Part shown: positions 9,432-18,745 of the stretch, one piece after another
Layout of the letters: each line of letters starts with the position of its first letter
Position numbering within the stretch: position 1 is the stretch's first letter
From: Solimonas terrae
GTDB taxonomy: Bacteria; Pseudomonadota; Gammaproteobacteria; Nevskiales; Nevskiaceae
Direction: 5' to 3'
DNA length: 64,000 nt
Assembly (NCBI RefSeq): GCF_011067135.1
Contig: NZ_JAAMOW010000010.1
Coordinates: 62,001-126,000, forward strand
Position numbers and translations under genes: made by a program
The notes under the pieces: model-generated
Database searches by the model: none
Told to the model about the DNA's origin: nothing
What the model saw: only the letters and a program-made list of their open reading frames with translations

Positions 9432-10022
9432 TCACGCGTGCAGCTCGCACGCGAACATGAACTCCAGCGCCTCGACGCGCCAGCGCGCCTGCGCCACATC
9501 CGCGCCCCAGGCATACAGCCCGTGGCCGGCGATCACGTAGGCCGGTGTCTGCGGATCCCGTTTCATATGGGCGTCGACCGTTGCCGACAAGCGGGCAATA
9601 TCCTGATCGTTGGCAAACACCGGCACATCGACCTGCGTGTCGTGCGTGCCGATGCCGGGCAGCAGCTTGAGCAATTCGTAGCCGGCGAGGCGGATGCGAT
9701 CGAGTCGACGCGACAGCACGGTGTTGGCGATCGAATGCGTATGCAGCACCGCGCCGATCGCCGGGTCGTGGCGATAGAGCTGGCAGTGCAGCAGGGTTTC
9801 GTAGGAGGCCTTGCGCGGCGAGTCGATCGGCTTGCCGTCGAAGTCGGCGACTAGAAAGTCGCTCGCGGCCAGCTCCCCCTTGTGGCAGCCGCTGGCGGTG
9901 ATCAGTATGCGCTCGCCGTCGAGCCGCGCCGAGAAATTGCCGCCGGTCGCCGGCACCCAGCCGCGCTGGTGGAAGAGCTGGCCGGCAGCGATCAGGGACT
10001 GGGCGGGTTCGTTGATGTTCAT
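9432..10022 (-). CDS. mtnB: Methylthioribulose-1-phosphate dehydratase
   Basis: Class II aldolase-fold Zn enzyme that dehydrates 5-methylthioribulose 1-phosphate in methionine salvage. 196 residues. Zinc histidines are visible in HTHSIAN and GHGLYAWG. The ATG at 10022 was chosen; a GTG at 10034 would add four residues. First of mtnB-mtnD-mtnC, with mgtE upstream on the same strand. mtnA and mtnK/mtnP, needed for the full pathway, are not in the window. Confidence 0.94.
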   Translation of the reverse strand: MNINEPAQSLIAAGQLFHQRGWVPATGGNFSARLDGERILITASGCHKGELAASDFLVADFDGKPIDSPRKASYETLLHCQLYRHDPAIGAVLHTHSIANTVLSRRLDRIRLAGYELLKLLPGIGTHDTQVDVPVFANDQDIARLSATVDAHMKRDPQTPAYVIAGHGLYAWGADVAQARWRVEALEFMFACELHA

Positions 10023-10032
10023 GCGGTCGCGC

Positions 10033-10061
10033 ACTTTAGGTCAGTGCGATGACAGTGCCAA
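10033..10061 (-). promoter_or_regulatory. Candidate sigma-70 promoter of mtnBDC
   Basis: On the minus strand TTGGCA (10061-10056) and TAAAGT (10038-10033) are 17 bp apart, between the mgtE stop and mtnB. Transcription would begin very close to the mtnB ATG, giving an almost leaderless message, which lowers confidence. Read-through from mgtE is the alternative. Confidence 0.35.
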
Positions 10062-10086
10062 TACGCCACCGATCCAGCACGGTGTC

Positions 10087-11535
10087 TCACATCAGCACCA
10101 TCGACGCAAGGCCGAGGAAGATGAAGAAACCCATGCTGTCGGTGGTCGCGGTCAGCATCACGCTCGAGCCCATGATCGGATCGCGGCCGAAGCGCTTCAG
10201 CATCACCGGGATGATCAGTCCGGCGGTCGCGGCGAGCAGCAGCTCCAGCAGCATCGCCGAGCCGATCACCGCCGCCAGCTTCCAGTCGCGATAAAGACCG
10301 AAGGTGACGGCCGCGAGTGCCGCGCCCCAGACCGTGCCGTTGATGCCGGCGATCGCCAGCTCGCGGACCAGCATCGTGCGCAGCTGCTGCGGCCCCATCT
10401 GGTTCAGCGCCAGGCCGCGGATCACCAGCGCCATGGTCTGGTTGCCGGTGTTGCCGCCGATGCTGGCGACGATCGGCATCAGGGTTGCGAGCGCGACCAG
10501 CTGGGCGATCACCGGCTCGAAGGCGTCGATGACGCGAGAGGAGGCGAATGCAGTCGCCAGGTTCAGTGCCACCCATGGCCAGCGCTTGCGGGCGCTTCGC
10601 GCCGGCGGCGCGAACAGGTCTTCGTCCTCTTCCGAGAGGCCGACCTGGCGCAGGTTCTCGCTCTGGGCGCGGGCGTTGAGCTCGTCGATCACCGTGTCGA
10701 CCGTGATGCGGCCGACCACCTGCTTGTGCAGGTTCACGACCGGTGCCGAAATCAGGTCGTACTTCTCGAACGCATCGACCGCGTCGCGATCGCGGTCGTC
10801 GGTGAAGAAGTAGGTCGGCTGCGTGAGCATGACGGCGCCCACCTCGGTCTCGGGCTCCTCGAACAGCAGCTTGTCGAGCGGCAGCACGCCGCGCAGGGCA
10901 TTGTTGCGGTCGACGACGATCAGCTCGTTGGTGTGCGCCGGCAGCGGCTTTTTCCGCCGCAGCAGGCGATGCACGGCTTCCAGGGTCGCGTCCTCGCGCA
11001 CGGCGATGAAATCCAGATCCATCATCGCGCCGACGCTGTCGTCGGGAAAACTCAGTACCGCCCGGACTTCGGCCTGGTCGGCACGATCGACGTGTTCGAG
11101 CACGGCCTGACGCTGCTCGTCCGGCAGGCTGCTCACCAGATCGGCGATGTCGTCGGAGTCCAGCGTGCGCACGACTGCCGAAATTTCTTCCGGCTGCATG
11201 TTGCCGACCAGCGAGCGGCGCACTGCGTCGGAGACTTCCAGCAGCACGGCGCCGCGCCGTTCCGGGCGCACCAGCGTCCAGGCCATTTCGCGCGCTTCCG
11301 GCGACAGGCTCTCGAACACGAAGGCGATGTCGGCCGGATGGAAATTCAGCAGGCGCTGCGAAAGCGCCGCCTGGTGCTGACGCGCAACCAGCTGCGCGAC
11401 CACATCCTGCTTGCGGTTCTCGGAACGCGACAGCAGGTCCAGCTCCAGCGCCTGGCGCGACAGCAGCTCGATCACCTGCGCACGGGCGTGCTCCAGGTGA
11501 CGGTGGTGCGGCGTCTGTTCGGTCGTTTCCGTCAT
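10087..11535 (-). CDS. mgtE: Magnesium transporter MgtE
   Basis: Mg2+-gated channel of the inner membrane. 482 residues: cytoplasmic MgtE N domain (HPADIAFVFESL near residue 60), two CBS domains (about 140-270), a linker helix, then five membrane segments. The pore signature PIVASIGGNTGNQ is present near residue 345. The ATG at 11535 gives the family N-terminus; the frame is open 26 codons further but into Pro/Arg-rich sequence. The gene diverges from an ABC exporter. No Mg-sensing leader was recognised upstream. Confidence 0.95.
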   Translation of the reverse strand: MTETTEQTPHHRHLEHARAQVIELLSRQALELDLLSRSENRKQDVVAQLVARQHQAALSQRLLNFHPADIAFVFESLSPEAREMAWTLVRPERRGAVLLEVSDAVRRSLVGNMQPEEISAVVRTLDSDDIADLVSSLPDEQRQAVLEHVDRADQAEVRAVLSFPDDSVGAMMDLDFIAVREDATLEAVHRLLRRKKPLPAHTNELIVVDRNNALRGVLPLDKLLFEEPETEVGAVMLTQPTYFFTDDRDRDAVDAFEKYDLISAPVVNLHKQVVGRITVDTVIDELNARAQSENLRQVGLSEEDEDLFAPPARSARKRWPWVALNLATAFASSRVIDAFEPVIAQLVALATLMPIVASIGGNTGNQTMALVIRGLALNQMGPQQLRTMLVRELAIAGINGTVWGAALAAVTFGLYRDWKLAAVIGSAMLLELLLAATAGLIIPVMLKRFGRDPIMGSSVMLTATTDSMGFFIFLGLASMVLM

Positions 11536-11660
11536 CGGGCAGGTCGTCGGCGCGTCTGGCGGCCGGTATCTTACGCTGACGGCTGGCGCATCATGCTGAC
11601 GCGCGCCGGCCATTCCGGGTTAATTTTGCGTGCCCCCGAACCACCCTTTCCGATACCCGC

Positions 11661-13523
11661 ATGATCGGCTACACGCCCACCACCACCGACGCGCCGCGCC
11701 CGGAGTCCGGCGCAGCGGGCATCCGCGTCTTCCGTTACACGAAGCGCGCACTGGAGCTGGTCTGGCGGACGAGCCCCTGGTTGCTGATCCTTCTGGTCCT
11801 GCTGACCGTGGTCGCCGGCGTGCTGCCGGCGGCGATTGCCTATGTCGGTGCGCGCATCGTCGATGCGGTCGTCGCGGCGATCGCGATTGCCCAGCATGCC
11901 GGCCACGCCGGTGGCTACATGCTGTACCGACCGCTGCTGGCATGGGTCGCACTCGAAGGCTTGCTGGTCGCCGCCGCCAGCGGTACGTCGCGCATGACCT
12001 CGCTGTGCCAGTCGCTGCTGCGCATCCAGCTCGGCCAGCGTGTCAACGTCATGATTCTCGAAAAGGCACTGACGCTGGAGCTGACGCACTTCGAAGACTC
12101 CGAGTTCTACGACAACCTGGTGCGTGCGCGCCGCGAGGCTTCGGTGCGGCCGCTGGCGCTGATCATGAAGACCGCGAACCTCGCGCAGAACGCGATCTCG
12201 CTGATCAGCTACGGCGCCTTGCTGATCCAATTCTCGCCGTGGGCCGTGACGATCCTGTTGCTGGCCGGCGTGCCGTCGTTTGCCGCCGAGGCCAAGTTCT
12301 CCGGCCAGGCCTTCCAGCTGTTCCGCTGGCGTTCGCCTGCGACGCGCATGCAGACCTATCTGGAAACGGTCATCGCGCGCGAGGACCACGCCAAGGAGGT
12401 CAAGCTGTTCGGCCTCGGGCCGCTGCTGCTCGGCCGCTATCGCGGCATCTTCGACAAGCTCTACGGCGAGGAGCGCAGTCTCGCCATCCGTCGCGACGCC
12501 TGGGGCTTCGGGCTCGGCCTGCTCGGTGTCATGGCCTACTATGGCGCCTACGCTTGGGTGGCGATCGCGACCGTGCTGGCGCGCATCACGCTCGGTCAGA
12601 TGACCATGTATCTCGCGCTGTTCCGCAACGGCCAGACCGCGGTCACCAGCAGCCTGTCGGCCATCAGCGGCATGTACGAGGACAACCTGTACCTGTCGAC
12701 GCTGTACGAATATCTGGAGACCCCGGTGGCGCCGCCGCGCGGCACGCTGCCGGCCGGTCCGCAGCCGCAGGACGGCATACGTTTCGAGCGGGTGTCGTTC
12801 ACCTATCCCGGTGCCGACGCGCCGGCGCTGCAAGACATCGACCTGCACATCAGGCCCGGCCAGTCGCTGGCGCTGGTCGGCGAGAACGGTGCCGGCAAAA
12901 CCACCCTGATCAAGCTGCTGACACGGCTGTACCAGCCCACCAGCGGGCGCGTGCTGCTGGACGGACTCGATCTGCAGGAATGGGACGAGACCGCGCTGCG
13001 TGCCCGCATCGGCGTGATCTTCCAGGATTTCGCGCGCTACCAGCTGATCGTCGGCGAGAACATCGGCGCGGGCGACGTGCGCGGCTTCGATGCCCCGGCA
13101 CGCTGGCAGGAAGCGGCCGAAAAGGGCATGGCGGCGCAGTTCGTCGAAGCGCTGCCGCAGGGCTACAACACCCAGCTGGGCAAATGGTTCCGCGACGGCC
13201 GCGAGCTGTCGGGCGGCCAGTGGCAGAAGATCGCGCTGTCACGCGCCTTCATGCGCAGCGAAGCCGACATCCTCGTGCTCGACGAACCGACCGCGGCGAT
13301 GGACGCCGGCGCCGAGGCCGAGATCTTCTCCCACTTCCGTGCGCTCATGCACAACCGCATCGCGATCGTGATCTCGCATCGCTTCTCGACCGTGCGCATG
13401 GCCGACCAGATCATCGTCGTCGATCAGGGCCACATCGTCGAGCGTGGCAATCACGCCGAATTGATGGCGGTCGGCGGCATCTACGCCAAGCTGTTTTCAC
13501 TGCAGGCCCGCGGCTACCAGTGA
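11661..13523 (+). CDS. ABC transporter, fused membrane and ATPase domains (exporter half-transporter)
   Basis: Type IV-fold exporter half, 620 residues, expected to work as a dimer in the inner membrane. Five to six hydrophobic segments occupy about residues 40-330. The ATPase domain has Walker A GENGAGKT near residue 407, the Q-loop FQDFARY, signature LSGGQ near residue 518, Walker B ILVLDEPTA and the switch His in VISHRFST. The sequence resembles heterogeneous 'multidrug/peptide' ABC exporters; the substrate cannot be told. The stop is 82 bp before the next gene (SDR) on the same strand. Confidence 0.88.
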   Translation: MIGYTPTTTDAPRPESGAAGIRVFRYTKRALELVWRTSPWLLILLVLLTVVAGVLPAAIAYVGARIVDAVVAAIAIAQHAGHAGGYMLYRPLLAWVALEGLLVAAASGTSRMTSLCQSLLRIQLGQRVNVMILEKALTLELTHFEDSEFYDNLVRARREASVRPLALIMKTANLAQNAISLISYGALLIQFSPWAVTILLLAGVPSFAAEAKFSGQAFQLFRWRSPATRMQTYLETVIAREDHAKEVKLFGLGPLLLGRYRGIFDKLYGEERSLAIRRDAWGFGLGLLGVMAYYGAYAWVAIATVLARITLGQMTMYLALFRNGQTAVTSSLSAISGMYEDNLYLSTLYEYLETPVAPPRGTLPAGPQPQDGIRFERVSFTYPGADAPALQDIDLHIRPGQSLALVGENGAGKTTLIKLLTRLYQPTSGRVLLDGLDLQEWDETALRARIGVIFQDFARYQLIVGENIGAGDVRGFDAPARWQEAAEKGMAAQFVEALPQGYNTQLGKWFRDGRELSGGQWQKIALSRAFMRSEADILVLDEPTAAMDAGAEAEIFSHFRALMHNRIAIVISHRFSTVRMADQIIVVDQGHIVERGNHAELMAVGGIYAKLFSLQARGYQ

Positions 13524-13605
13524 TGTGCGGCCGATCGTCTTTACGCAGTACGCCGAAGCCTTGCGCGGCTTCGATAATTCCGACCCCTATCGAGGAGAAC
13601 CCGAC

Positions 13606-14499
13606 ATGATTTCGTTCAAGGATCGCGTTGCCATCGTCACCGGTGCCGGTAACGGTCTCGGCCGCCAGCACGCGCTGGCTCTGGCGGCGCGTGGAGCCAA
13701 GGTGGTCGTCAACGATCTCGGTGGTGCACGCGACGGCAGCGGTGGTTCGTCGGCTGCCGCGCAAGCGGTGGTTGCCGAGATCGAAGCCGCCGGCGGCGAA
13801 GCGCTCGCCAACGGCGCGTCGGTGACCGACTTCGCGGCCGTCGAAGCCATGGTCAGGCAGGCGGTCGACAAATGGGGCCGCGTCGACATTCTCATCAACA
13901 ATGCCGGCGTGCTGCGCGACAAGAGCTTCGCGAAGATGGATCTCGACGATTTCCGCTTCGTGCTCGACGTGCACCTGATGGGCGCCGTCCATTGCACGAA
14001 GGCGGTCTGGGACCTGATGCGCCAGCAGAACTACGGCCGCATTGTCATGACCACTTCGTCGACCGGTCTGTACGGCAACTTCGGGCAGTCGAACTACGGC
14101 GCCGCCAAGCTGGCACTGGTCGGCTTCATGCAGACGCTCGGCATCGAAGGTGCCAAGAACAACATCCGCGTCAATGCCCTGGCGCCGACCGCGGCGACGC
14201 GCATGACGGAAGACATTCTGACCCCGGACATGCTGCAGCAACTGCGCCCGGAAGCGGTCAGCCAGGGCGTGCTGCATCTGGTGTCGGAAGACGCGCCGAC
14301 GCGCACGATCCTGTGCGGCGGCGGCGGCGCCTTCGAGGCGGCGCACATCACGCTGACGCGCGGCATCTTCGCGCACGACGCCGACGAGATTGCCGCCCGC
14401 TTTGCCGACGTCACCGCGCGGGATGGCGAGATCGTGCCGGAAAGCGGCATGCAGCAGGCCGCCGTCGAACTGGAAAAGATCAAGCGTGCGCTGAGCTGA
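13606..14499 (+). CDS. Short-chain dehydrogenase, like the (3R)-hydroxyacyl-CoA dehydrogenase of multifunctional enzyme 2
   Basis: NAD(P)-dependent oxidoreductase of 297 residues. Cofactor loop TGAGNGLG near residue 11, NNAG near residue 96, catalytic Ser in TTSSTG and YxxxK in NYGAAK. The segment NDLGGARDGSGGSS and the length match the dehydrogenase unit of peroxisomal multifunctional enzyme 2 and its stand-alone bacterial relatives, so a 3-hydroxyacyl-CoA role is likely but not proven. The start is fixed by GAGGAGAA 6-13 bp before the ATG. A bidirectional terminator follows 15 bp after the stop. Confidence 0.88.
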   Translation: MISFKDRVAIVTGAGNGLGRQHALALAARGAKVVVNDLGGARDGSGGSSAAAQAVVAEIEAAGGEALANGASVTDFAAVEAMVRQAVDKWGRVDILINNAGVLRDKSFAKMDLDDFRFVLDVHLMGAVHCTKAVWDLMRQQNYGRIVMTTSSTGLYGNFGQSNYGAAKLALVGFMQTLGIEGAKNNIRVNALAPTAATRMTEDILTPDMLQQLRPEAVSQGVLHLVSEDAPTRTILCGGGGAFEAAHITLTRGIFAHDADEIAARFADVTARDGEIVPESGMQQAAVELEKIKRALS

Positions 14500-14514
14500 G
14501 CCGGCGGCTTGTGG

Positions 14515-14539
14515 AAAAGGCCCCGTGCGGGGCCTTTTT
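14515..14539. terminator. Bidirectional intrinsic terminator (SDR / methyltransferase)
   Basis: AAAAGGCCCC, loop GTGC, GGGGCCTTTTT: a GC-rich stem flanked by A and T runs, so it can end transcripts from both converging genes. It touches the stop codon of the methyltransferase. Confidence 0.88.
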
Positions 14540-15168
14540 CATTGCGGCGCCGCGCGCCGCGCACTGCCTCGATACACGTAGGTCATCGGCCGCGGGCCTT
14601 TCAGATAATCCGCCTCGATCGTGATCGTCTCGAAGCCGCCGGCCGCCAGCAGCGCCGGGATATCGCGATTCAGATGGCAGCCGCCGGCGATCGGCTTCCA
14701 GACCGGTGTCAGCCGATCCTGCCAGCGTCGCACATCGGCATCCGGCGCCAGGCCGTGTTCGCAGAACAGCAGCACGCCATCCGGCTTGAGCACGCGGCGC
14801 ATCTCGCGCAAAGCGGCGACCGCGTCCGGGATCGTGCACAGCGTGAAGGTGCTCAGCACCGTATCGAAGCTGGCGTCGTCAGCCGGTATCCACTCTGCCG
14901 GCAACGTCAGCAGTTCGACATCGAGCTGTGCCCGGCGCGCGCGTTTGCGGGCCAGACTGTGCATCTGCGCCGCCGGATCGAGTCCGCACAGGCTCTCCAG
15001 TTTGGCCTTGTCATAGAACGGCAGATTGCGGCCGGTGCCGATGCCGATTTCCAGCACGCGACCGCGAGCCTGCGATACCAGCTCGCCGCGCTGGTGCTGG
15101 ATCGCCTTCATGCCGCAGGCGACGTCGATCAGATAGGGCAGTACATAGCGATCGTAGGCGGTGGTCAT
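14539..15168 (-). CDS. Class I SAM-dependent methyltransferase (Methyltransf_11 type)
   Basis: 209 residues. The SAM-binding motif I VLEIGIGTGRNLPFY is near residue 48, the acidic residue at the end of strand 2 is in GLDPA, and post-motif regions read FDTVLSTFTLCTIPD and LLFCEHG. This pattern is shared with UbiE-like and METTL7-like methyltransferases; the acceptor is unknown. The ATG at 15168 gives the family start MTTAYDRYVLP; a longer frame to 15258 lacks support. Converges on the SDR with a shared terminator. Confidence 0.82.
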   Translation of the reverse strand: MTTAYDRYVLPYLIDVACGMKAIQHQRGELVSQARGRVLEIGIGTGRNLPFYDKAKLESLCGLDPAAQMHSLARKRARRAQLDVELLTLPAEWIPADDASFDTVLSTFTLCTIPDAVAALREMRRVLKPDGVLLFCEHGLAPDADVRRWQDRLTPVWKPIAGGCHLNRDIPALLAAGGFETITIEADYLKGPRPMTYVYRGSARRAAPQ

Positions 15169-15347
15169 CCGGATTCCTTTGTGCAAGCCGGGTTTGTATC
15201 CCCGGGCGGGAAGCGCGATCCGGCCGTCGCAGTGCAACAAAAGGGTGGGCGGGACCAACGTGCCGATTTTGCACCGAAAGGCCGGTTCACGAGTCGATTG
15301 TCGCGCTCAGGCATACTAGCCCCTCCATTTCGTGACCCAAATTTCCG

Positions 15348-15854
15348 ATGAGTGATATTGCAAGCTTGTTGAAAAGCGAAATTTCGCGTCTTTCGAAGAA
15401 GACCATCCGGCAACATCTCGGACCGGTGCAGGCGGCGACCAGCTCGCATCGCCATCAGCTCGCGGCCTTGAAGAAGCAGATCGCGCAACTGGAACAGGAA
15501 GTCAAGAAGCTGCGACGCGTCGCCGGCTCGGCGACGCCGCAGAAGTTGCCGGCGGAAGGCGTCAAGCTGCGTTTCGTCGCCAAGGGTCTGAAGTCCCTGC
15601 GCAGCCGTCTCGGACTGAGTGCCGAAGATCTCGGTGCCTTGCTCGGCGTCAGCGGCCAGTCGGTGTACAACTGGGAAAGCAAGAAGACCGTGCCGCGCGC
15701 CTCGCAGGTTGCCGCGATCGCCAAGCTGCGCGGGCTCGGCAAGCGCGACGCGCAGGCGCAGCTGGAAATTCTTGCTGCCAAGCCGGCGAAGCCCGCGAAA
15801 GCCGACAAGCCGGCGCGCAAGAAGGCCAAGGTCGCGGCTGCCGCGCCGGCCTGA
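15348..15854 (+). CDS. XRE-family DNA-binding protein with coiled coil and Lys/Ala-rich tail
   Basis: 168 residues in three parts. Residues about 30-60 are a charged heptad-like coiled coil (LAALKKQIAQLEQEVKKL). Residues about 75-125 are a helix-turn-helix of the Cro/C1 type (LGLSAEDLGALLGVSGQSVYNWE). Residues about 140-168 are a Lys/Ala/Pro tail (KPAKPAKADKPARKKAK) resembling histone H1-like tails. It may be a nucleoid-associated or regulatory protein; no target is evident. The LysR gene follows 53 bp later on the same strand. Confidence 0.8.
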   Translation: MSDIASLLKSEISRLSKKTIRQHLGPVQAATSSHRHQLAALKKQIAQLEQEVKKLRRVAGSATPQKLPAEGVKLRFVAKGLKSLRSRLGLSAEDLGALLGVSGQSVYNWESKKTVPRASQVAAIAKLRGLGKRDAQAQLEILAAKPAKPAKADKPARKKAKVAAAAPA

Positions 15855-15907
15855 GCGAGGGTGTCGCAGGGCCTGCGTCCGATGCGCGCTGAACGAGGCC
15901 TGCGCTG

Positions 15908-16825
15908 ATGCTGTCGCAGGACGAACTGGCGCTGCTCGAAGCGATTCGCGAGCGCGGCAGTCTGTCGCGTGCCGCGGCCCAGCTCGGCAAGGCGCCGTCG
16001 ACGGTTTCGCATGCTGCGCGTCAGCTCGAGGAGCGCTTCGACGCACTCCTTTTCGATCGTCGCCGCTATCGTCTGCAACTGACGCCGGCCGGACAGCTGC
16101 TGGCGCAGGAAGCGGCGCGCATGATGCAGGACGTGGTTCGCCTCGAGCATCGCGTTCGCCAGATCGCCGGGGGTTGGGAAGATCGTCTGTGGATCGTCAC
16201 CGACGAACTGCTGGAATTCGAAACCCTGTTGCCTGAGATTCGCGCATTCGATGCCATGAAGTCCGGCGTCAGTCTGCGCGTCACGCACGAAGTGCTGAGC
16301 GGCAACTGGGACGCGCTGCGGGACGGCCGCGCGGATCTGGTGATCGGTGCAACCAACGAGCCGCCGGTGATCCCCAAGCTGCGCTGGTTCGAACTCGGCG
16401 CACTCGAATGGGTGTTTGCGGTCGCGCCGGGCCATCCGCTCGCCAAAAGCAGGAAAGCACTGCCACGCGAGGCAATCGTGGCGCATCGCGCCGTGGTGGT
16501 TGCCGACTCGTCGCATCGGCAGGACGTGCGCGGCTACGGCACGGTCGGCGGCCAGGCGGTGCTCGCGGTGCCGGGCATGCGCGAGAAAATCCAGGCGCAG
16601 CGCGACGGCCTTGGCGTCGGCTGGCTGCCGCGCGAGCGGATCACATCGCTGCTCGAGCGTGGTCAGCTCATCGAAGTGCCGGTCGCCGACCCGCGCGAAC
16701 CGAACGTCCTGTACGTGGCCTGGCGCGGCGACCAGGAGGGGCGCGCGCTGCTCTGGTGGCTGGATCGACTGCGCCAGCCGCGGCTCGCCGCTGCGCTGGT
16801 GCGTGGCCGCGATGCGTTCGCCTGA
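15908..16825 (+). CDS. LysR-family transcriptional regulator
   Basis: 305 residues. N-terminal winged helix-turn-helix (AIRERGSLSRAAAQLGKAPSTVSHAARQL is split as helix 2, turn and recognition helix at about 17-44), then a type 2 periplasmic-binding-like effector domain with the usual VIGATNEPP and FAVAPGHPLA segments. Closest in feel to the YhaJ/DhaR-like LysR group. The target is unknown; it converges on the yadGH transporter and lies downstream of the XRE gene. Confidence 0.88.
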   Translation: MLSQDELALLEAIRERGSLSRAAAQLGKAPSTVSHAARQLEERFDALLFDRRRYRLQLTPAGQLLAQEAARMMQDVVRLEHRVRQIAGGWEDRLWIVTDELLEFETLLPEIRAFDAMKSGVSLRVTHEVLSGNWDALRDGRADLVIGATNEPPVIPKLRWFELGALEWVFAVAPGHPLAKSRKALPREAIVAHRAVVVADSSHRQDVRGYGTVGGQAVLAVPGMREKIQAQRDGLGVGWLPRERITSLLERGQLIEVPVADPREPNVLYVAWRGDQEGRALLWWLDRLRQPRLAAALVRGRDAFA

Positions 16826-16855
16826 ACGCGCAGTCGCAGCTGGACCCGGCCCGGC

Positions 16856-17617
16856 TCAGGTCTTGAGGCGGTAGCCGGTCTTGAACACCCAGCGGATGGC
16901 CAGCACGCAGGCGAGCATGAACGCTGCCGTCATGCCGATGCTCAGTGTCACGCTGACATCGGACACGCCGTAGAAACTCCAGCGAAAGCCGCTGATCAGA
17001 TAGACCACCGGATTGAGCAGCGCGATCTTCTGCCACAGCGGCGGCAGCATGCTGATCGAGTAGAAGCTGCCACCGAGAAAGGTCAGCGGCGTGACGATCA
17101 TCAAGGGCACGATCTGCAGTTTCTCGAAGCCGTCCGCCCAGATGCCGATGATGAAGCCGAACAGGCTGAAGGTCACGGACGTCAGGGCCAGAAATGCGAG
17201 CATCCAGAACGGATGGGCGATCTCGTAGTGCACGAACACGCGCGCGGTCAGCAGGATCAGAAAGCCGAGCATCACCGATTTGCTGGCTGCGGCACCGACG
17301 TAGCCGAAGATCACTTCCCGGTACGACACCGGCGCCGACAGCAGCTCGTAGATGGTGCCGGTGAACTTCGGCATGTAGATGCCGAACGAACCGTTGGAAA
17401 TGCTTTCGCTGAGCAGCGACAGCATCACCAGTCCGGGAATGATGAAAGCACCGTAACTGACGCCGTCGATCGCGCCGATCCGCGAGCCGATCGCGGCGCC
17501 GAACACGACGAAGTACAGCGAGGTCGACAGTACCGGCGAGGCGATGCTCTGCGTCAGCGTGCGGAAGGTGCGCGCCATCTCGAAACGGTAGATCGCGCGG
17601 ATCGCGTGGGTGTTCAT
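16856..17617 (-). CDS. yadH: ABC-2 type transporter permease (YadH-like)
   Basis: 253 residues with six hydrophobic segments. The stretch [19 protein letters not shown] and [17 protein letters not shown] near residue 180 are close to E. coli YadH. The start overlaps the end of the ATPase gene by 4 bp (ATGA), a typical coupled pair. Substrate unknown; YadGH is assigned to ABC-2 exporters. Confidence 0.9.
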   Translation of the reverse strand: MNTHAIRAIYRFEMARTFRTLTQSIASPVLSTSLYFVVFGAAIGSRIGAIDGVSYGAFIIPGLVMLSLLSESISNGSFGIYMPKFTGTIYELLSAPVSYREVIFGYVGAAASKSVMLGFLILLTARVFVHYEIAHPFWMLAFLALTSVTFSLFGFIIGIWADGFEKLQIVPLMIVTPLTFLGGSFYSISMLPPLWQKIALLNPVVYLISGFRWSFYGVSDVSVTLSIGMTAAFMLACVLAIRWVFKTGYRLKT

Positions 17618-18540
17618 GATTTTTTCTTCACCAGGCTGACGAAGATGTCTTCCAGCGAACTTTCACTCGACTGCAGGCTCTTGAAGTCGATGCCGTGCTC
17701 GTTGAGCCGGCGCAGCATCGCGCCGATGCCGGTCTGCTCGCCCTGCGCGTCGAAGGTGTAGGTCAGCGCGCCGCCGTCGGCCGACAGCTCCAGCGCATAG
17801 TCGGACAGCGCGTCCGGTATCCGTTCCAGCGGCGCCTGCAGGTTCAGGGTCAGCTGCTTCTTGCCGAGCTTGGCCATCAGCGCGGTCTTTTCCTCGACCA
17901 GCACGATCTCGCCGTGATTGATGATGCCGATGCGATCGGCCATCTCCTCGGCTTCCTCGATGTAGTGCGTCGTCAGGATGATGGTCACGCCGCTCTCGCG
18001 CAGCTTGCGCACCATCTGCCACATGTCGTGACGCAGTTCGACGTCGACGCCGGCGCTGGGTTCGTCGAGGAACAGGATTTCCGGTTCGTGCGACAGCGCC
18101 TTGGCGATCATCACGCGCCGCTTCATGCCGCCGGACAGCGTCATGATCTTGGCGTTCCGCTTGTCCCACAGCGACAGGTCGCGCAGGACTTTCTCGATGT
18201 AGGCGGCATCGCGCGGCTTGCCGAACATGCCGCGGCTGAAATTGACCGTGGCCCAGACCGTTTCGAAGGCGTCGGTCGAGATTTCCTGCGGCACCAGGCC
18301 GATCTTGGTGCGTGCGGCGCGAAAGTCGCGAACGACGTCATGGCCCGCTGCCTCGACGGTTCCCAGGCTGGGATTGACGAGTCCGCAGGTGACGCCGATC
18401 AGCGTGGTCTTGCCGGCGCCGTTGGGTCCCAGCAGCGCGAAGATCTCGCCGCGATGGATCTCGAGATTGACGTTCTTGAGTGCCTGGAAGCCGGACGCAT
18501 AGGTCTTGGTCAGCCCCCGTATCGAAATAACCGGTGTCAC
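17614..18540 (-). CDS. yadG: ABC-2 type transporter ATP-binding protein (YadG-like)
   Basis: 308 residues, the same length as E. coli YadG. Walker [10 protein letters not shown] near residue 40, Q-loop LVPQE, signature LSGGMKRR, Walker B ILFLDEP and switch His in TTHYIEEAE. Start is GTG at 18540, supported by AGGAG 5 nt upstream; the frame is open much further but only as antisense of the EAL gene. Operates with the downstream permease. Confidence 0.93.
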   Translation of the reverse strand: MTPVISIRGLTKTYASGFQALKNVNLEIHRGEIFALLGPNGAGKTTLIGVTCGLVNPSLGTVEAAGHDVVRDFRAARTKIGLVPQEISTDAFETVWATVNFSRGMFGKPRDAAYIEKVLRDLSLWDKRNAKIMTLSGGMKRRVMIAKALSHEPEILFLDEPSAGVDVELRHDMWQMVRKLRESGVTIILTTHYIEEAEEMADRIGIINHGEIVLVEEKTALMAKLGKKQLTLNLQAPLERIPDALSDYALELSADGGALTYTFDAQGEQTGIGAMLRRLNEHGIDFKSLQSSESSLEDIFVSLVKKKS

Positions 18541-18745
18541 GCGAACTCCTGGAGTGCCGGCACGCATCCTAAGGCCTGCCGGGGCGATGTGTCGTGGATA
18601 TCGTGCGGGTCGCCGACGTGCTCTCTGGGGGCATCCGGCCGTGACACAAGTCCGCCGGCGGTCCCGCAGCGACTGTTCGCCACCGGGCCGCAGGCGTAGT
18701 CTGCGAAGCTGCCGGCAGCGACGACGCAGCGCAAGCGGAGGCGCC

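Noticed and set aside
10023..10086. SAM-type riboswitch before the methionine salvage genes
   Set aside because: Only about 64 bp separate mgtE from mtnB, too short for a SAM riboswitch, and no matching fold or core was seen.
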